From NCBI GenBank assembly GCA_030673345.1, contig DAOVJH010000038.1:1-8819 (forward strand): DNA of 8,819 bases, in the 5' to 3' direction. Below are positions 7,391-8,819 of the stretch, piece by piece. Position 1 is the stretch's first letter, and each line of letters starts with the position of its first letter. Below the pieces are notes generated by a model, which did not search any database, had not been told where the DNA came from, and saw only the letters and a program-made list of their open reading frames with translations. The translations under genes and the position numbers were made by a program. The DNA is from Pseudomonadota bacterium. GTDB taxonomy: Bacteria > Pseudomonadota > Gammaproteobacteria > SZUA-229.

Positions 7391-8403
7391 GATGAACCAT
7401 CCAATGGCATGTTTTTGTATTCGCCTGTTAACGTATAGAGAAAAGACTTGATGAGTTGAATTTCATCTGTGGATAATATTCTTCCTAATTGAGTTTTACC
7501 CATAATGCTGATGACTTCTTCTATAGTCTCTGCGCTGCCGTCGTGTAGATAAGGTGCAGTTACAGCGATGTTTCGTAATGATGGAACTTTGAAAACATAA
7601 GAATCTATCTGTCGATTTGTTATGTTCATTCTACCGTAATCGGATTTTTTGATATCACCACGTTCGGCAATATAGTTATAAAAAACACCGAACTTCTGGT
7701 AGAGGTTGCCGCCGACATTGATACCCTGGTGGCATGAGATGCAGCCAAGTTCCTTAAATGCCATGTAGCCATTGATCTCATCCGTGGTCAGGTTTTCATT
7801 TTCGTTCCTCAGGTATTTATCAAAACGAGAATTAGGCGTGGTCAGGGTTTTTTCGAATTCTACGATGGCATCAATGATGTTTGTTTTGTTGATCCCGTCC
7901 TGGTAGATATCATAAAAAGTCTGAGTCAGCGTTGCATCCTTTGACAGTGTTTTGACGACATTATCCCAGTTGTTACTAAATTCATGAGGGCTTTTTAACG
8001 CTGCGTTAACCTGTTCCTCGAGTGTTTTTATTGAGCCATCCCAGTTCTGCCTGAAGTTAAATTGTGCATTGAATATACTGGGTGTGTTGATGATGTGCTG
8101 CTCAGCCGCCATCGAAATACCCATGGCCACATTATCATCACCGCCGGTATCAAGTTGGTGGCAGCTCGCACAGGCAGTCTGATTGTTACTGGACAAACGT
8201 GTATCAAAAAACAGCCGTTCACCGAGGCGGGCTTTGTCAGCTTCGACTTCGATGTTTGTCGGGATAGGGAATATAGGTTCCTGTCGAAAATATTCGCTAT
8301 TTTCTGCACTGGCAGGGCATACAGACAGCACATAGACCAGTGTTGCTGTCTGGATTCGGGCGAGTGAGGAAAAAGACATTGAATTTATTAGTGATGATAA
8401 CAT
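7387..8403 (-). CDS. Exported di-heme cytochrome c peroxidase (MauG/CcpA superfamily)
   Basis: 338 residues with an N-terminal signal peptide ending near ...CPASA (33), so periplasmic and Sec-exported. Two c-type haem sites are present: CASCH (78-82) and CISCH (221-225). Family landmarks include NTPSIFNAQFN (106-116), NWDGS (120-124), Glu141 in the position of the active-site Glu, KVPSLRNIAVTAPYLHDGS (272-290), and Met301 in IMGKTQLG. Met301 is 76 residues after His225, a plausible axial ligand for the high-potential haem. Classical enzymes reduce H2O2 to water with electrons from cytochromes or cupredoxins. The GHG distal-His motif of Pseudomonas-type CcpA is absent (the segment reads GISMAAEQH), as in many MauG-like relatives, so peroxidase activity is likely but not certain. 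The ATG at 8379 (Met9) would give a more standard signal peptide; neither start has a clear ribosome binding site. First gene of an operon with the GGDEF-EAL gene. Confidence 0.88.
   Translation of the reverse strand: MLSSLINSMSFSSLARIQTATLVYVLSVCPASAENSEYFRQEPIFPIPTNIEVEADKARLGERLFFDTRLSSNNQTACASCHQLDTGGDDNVAMGISMAAEQHIINTPSIFNAQFNFRQNWDGSIKTLEEQVNAALKSPHEFSNNWDNVVKTLSKDATLTQTFYDIYQDGINKTNIIDAIVEFEKTLTTPNSRFDKYLRNENENLTTDEINGYMAFKELGCISCHQGINVGGNLYQKFGVFYNYIAERGDIKKSDYGRMNITNRQIDSYVFKVPSLRNIAVTAPYLHDGSAETIEEVISIMGKTQLGRILSTDEIQLIKSFLYTLTGEYKNMPLDGSS
7397..7402 (-). promoter_or_regulatory. Possible ribosome binding site of the GGDEF-EAL gene
   Basis: GGATGG on the minus strand lies six bases before the ATG at 7390, inside the last codons of the peroxidase gene. 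It matches AGGAGG only partly. Together with the ATGA stop/start overlap it fits re-initiation by ribosomes that have just finished the peroxidase. Confidence 0.35.
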
Positions 8404-8439
8404 TCTGGTTTAAATCGCTGTAAAATCCCTGCTCTCTGA

Positions 8440-8445
8440 ATTATA
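8440..8445 (-). promoter_or_regulatory. Possible -10 box for the peroxidase operon
   Basis: A perfect TATAAT on the minus strand, 36 bases before the first ATG of the peroxidase. No convincing -35 box lies at 16-18 bases, so an activator or another sigma factor may be needed. The overlapping plus-strand TATAAA (8442-8447) could serve the divergent pentapeptide gene. The 71-base gap 8404-8474 holds nothing else I can identify. Confidence 0.3.
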
Positions 8446-8474
8446 AAACAAGCAACTTGAATTTTAGTAAAAAT

Positions 8475-8819
8475 ATGAGAAAAAGTATGCCAAAACCACT
8501 GTTTGAATGCCTAATTTTGGCACTTTTTTCATTATCGGCTGCAGGCCCGGCAATTTCTGCCTGTGATGATGAAGCAAAACCACAGGTTAACTGGGCAAAT
8601 TGCGACTTCACTGGAAAAGACTTTAAAAACAAAGATTTATCTAATGCTGTTCTGACCGGTGCAACTTTTGATAACGCAGATTTCAGCGGTGCGATGCTGG
8701 AAAATACCGATTTTAATTTTGCAAATCTTGAAAATGCGCGCTTTGATGGCGCCAGGATGTCAAATACAAGGCTGGTTTCTGTAAAAGCACAGGGCGCCAG
8801 TTTTAAAAATGCCGTTCTC
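8475..8819 (+). CDS. Exported pentapeptide-repeat protein, 5' part
   Basis: An open frame of 115 codons that starts at 8475 and is still open at the window end. A charged start (MRKSMPK), a hydrophobic core and AISAC (26-30) form a signal sequence. From about residue 44 the protein is made of pentapeptide repeats with the A(D/N)LXX pattern: KDFKN, KDLSN, AVLTG, ATFDN, ADFSG, AMLEN, TDFNF, ANLEN, ARFDG. These should fold into a right-handed quadrilateral beta-helix. ISAC fits a lipobox, making Cys30 a possible lipidated N-terminus with Asp at +2. Alternatively signal peptidase I cuts before Cys30, which could pair with Cys43 (WANC). The ATG at 8487 (Met5), preceded by GAG at a good distance, is an alternative start. 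It is divergent from the peroxidase operon. The function of such exported repeat proteins is generally unknown, and I propose none. Confidence 0.82.
   Translation, partial: MRKSMPKPLFECLILALFSLSAAGPAISACDDEAKPQVNWANCDFTGKDFKNKDLSNAVLTGATFDNADFSGAMLENTDFNFANLENARFDGARMSNTRLVSVKAQGASFKNAVL

Noticed and set aside
8062..8367. 101-codon plus-strand and minus-strand alternative frames inside the peroxidase gene
   Set aside because: They overlap the first haem motif and signal peptide of the peroxidase, which explain the region fully.
8449..8459. CAAG-CAA-CTTG inverted repeat as an operator
   Set aside because: Four-base arms occur often by chance, and nothing else supports a binding site.
8441..8632. 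63-codon minus-strand frame over the start of the pentapeptide gene
   Set aside because: Antisense to a clear signal peptide and repeat-protein frame; no family features.

Overview
The window looks like ordinary chromosomal DNA of a gammaproteobacterium. It carries a full-length bifunctional MnmC tRNA-modification enzyme (typical of gammaproteobacteria), a c-di-GMP signalling protein with an Asp/Glu/Lys-poor periplasmic helical sensor, an exported di-heme peroxidase, and genes of moderate GC content. No phage, IS, CRISPR, tRNA or rRNA gene is visible. I cannot name the genus.

Layout. Bases 1-452 form one large imperfect palindrome. Its left arm holds the first 30 codons of a FetB-type (UPF0014) membrane protein reading leftwards off the window. 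Its right arm holds the start of a second, near-identical copy that runs complete to 1078. Between the two start codons are mirrored upstream sequences, and at the exact centre a 123-base foldback element (171-293) built from an 8-base CACAGAGG-type repeat. A YciK-like short-chain dehydrogenase (1089-1832, minus strand) follows, convergent with fetB. It is divergent from mnmC (1877-3850, plus strand) across a 44-base gap that holds a recognisable promoter for the dehydrogenase.

The right half is a two-gene minus-strand operon. A signal-peptide-bearing di-heme cytochrome c peroxidase of the MauG/CcpA superfamily (7387-8403) is coupled by an ATGA stop/start overlap to an 1191-residue protein (3815-7390). 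That protein has two membrane segments around a helical periplasmic domain, then GAF, GAF, PAS, GGDEF and EAL domains. Its 3' end overlaps the 3' end of mnmC by 36 bases. Divergent from the peroxidase, at the right edge, is the start of an exported pentapeptide-repeat protein (8475 to window end, incomplete), absent from simple stop-to-stop ORF listing because its stop lies outside the window.

How the genes may work together. The peroxidase and the GGDEF-EAL protein are very probably co-translated, which suggests that periplasmic peroxide or redox chemistry feeds into c-di-GMP signalling. The GGDEF half keeps its active-site and inhibitory-site motifs. The EAL half has a Lys where the family has an essential Glu, so net cyclase activity is plausible. 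The duplicated FetB genes probably concern metal (iron) export or homeostasis; no ATPase partner is visible here. The dehydrogenase and mnmC look like unrelated housekeeping neighbours.
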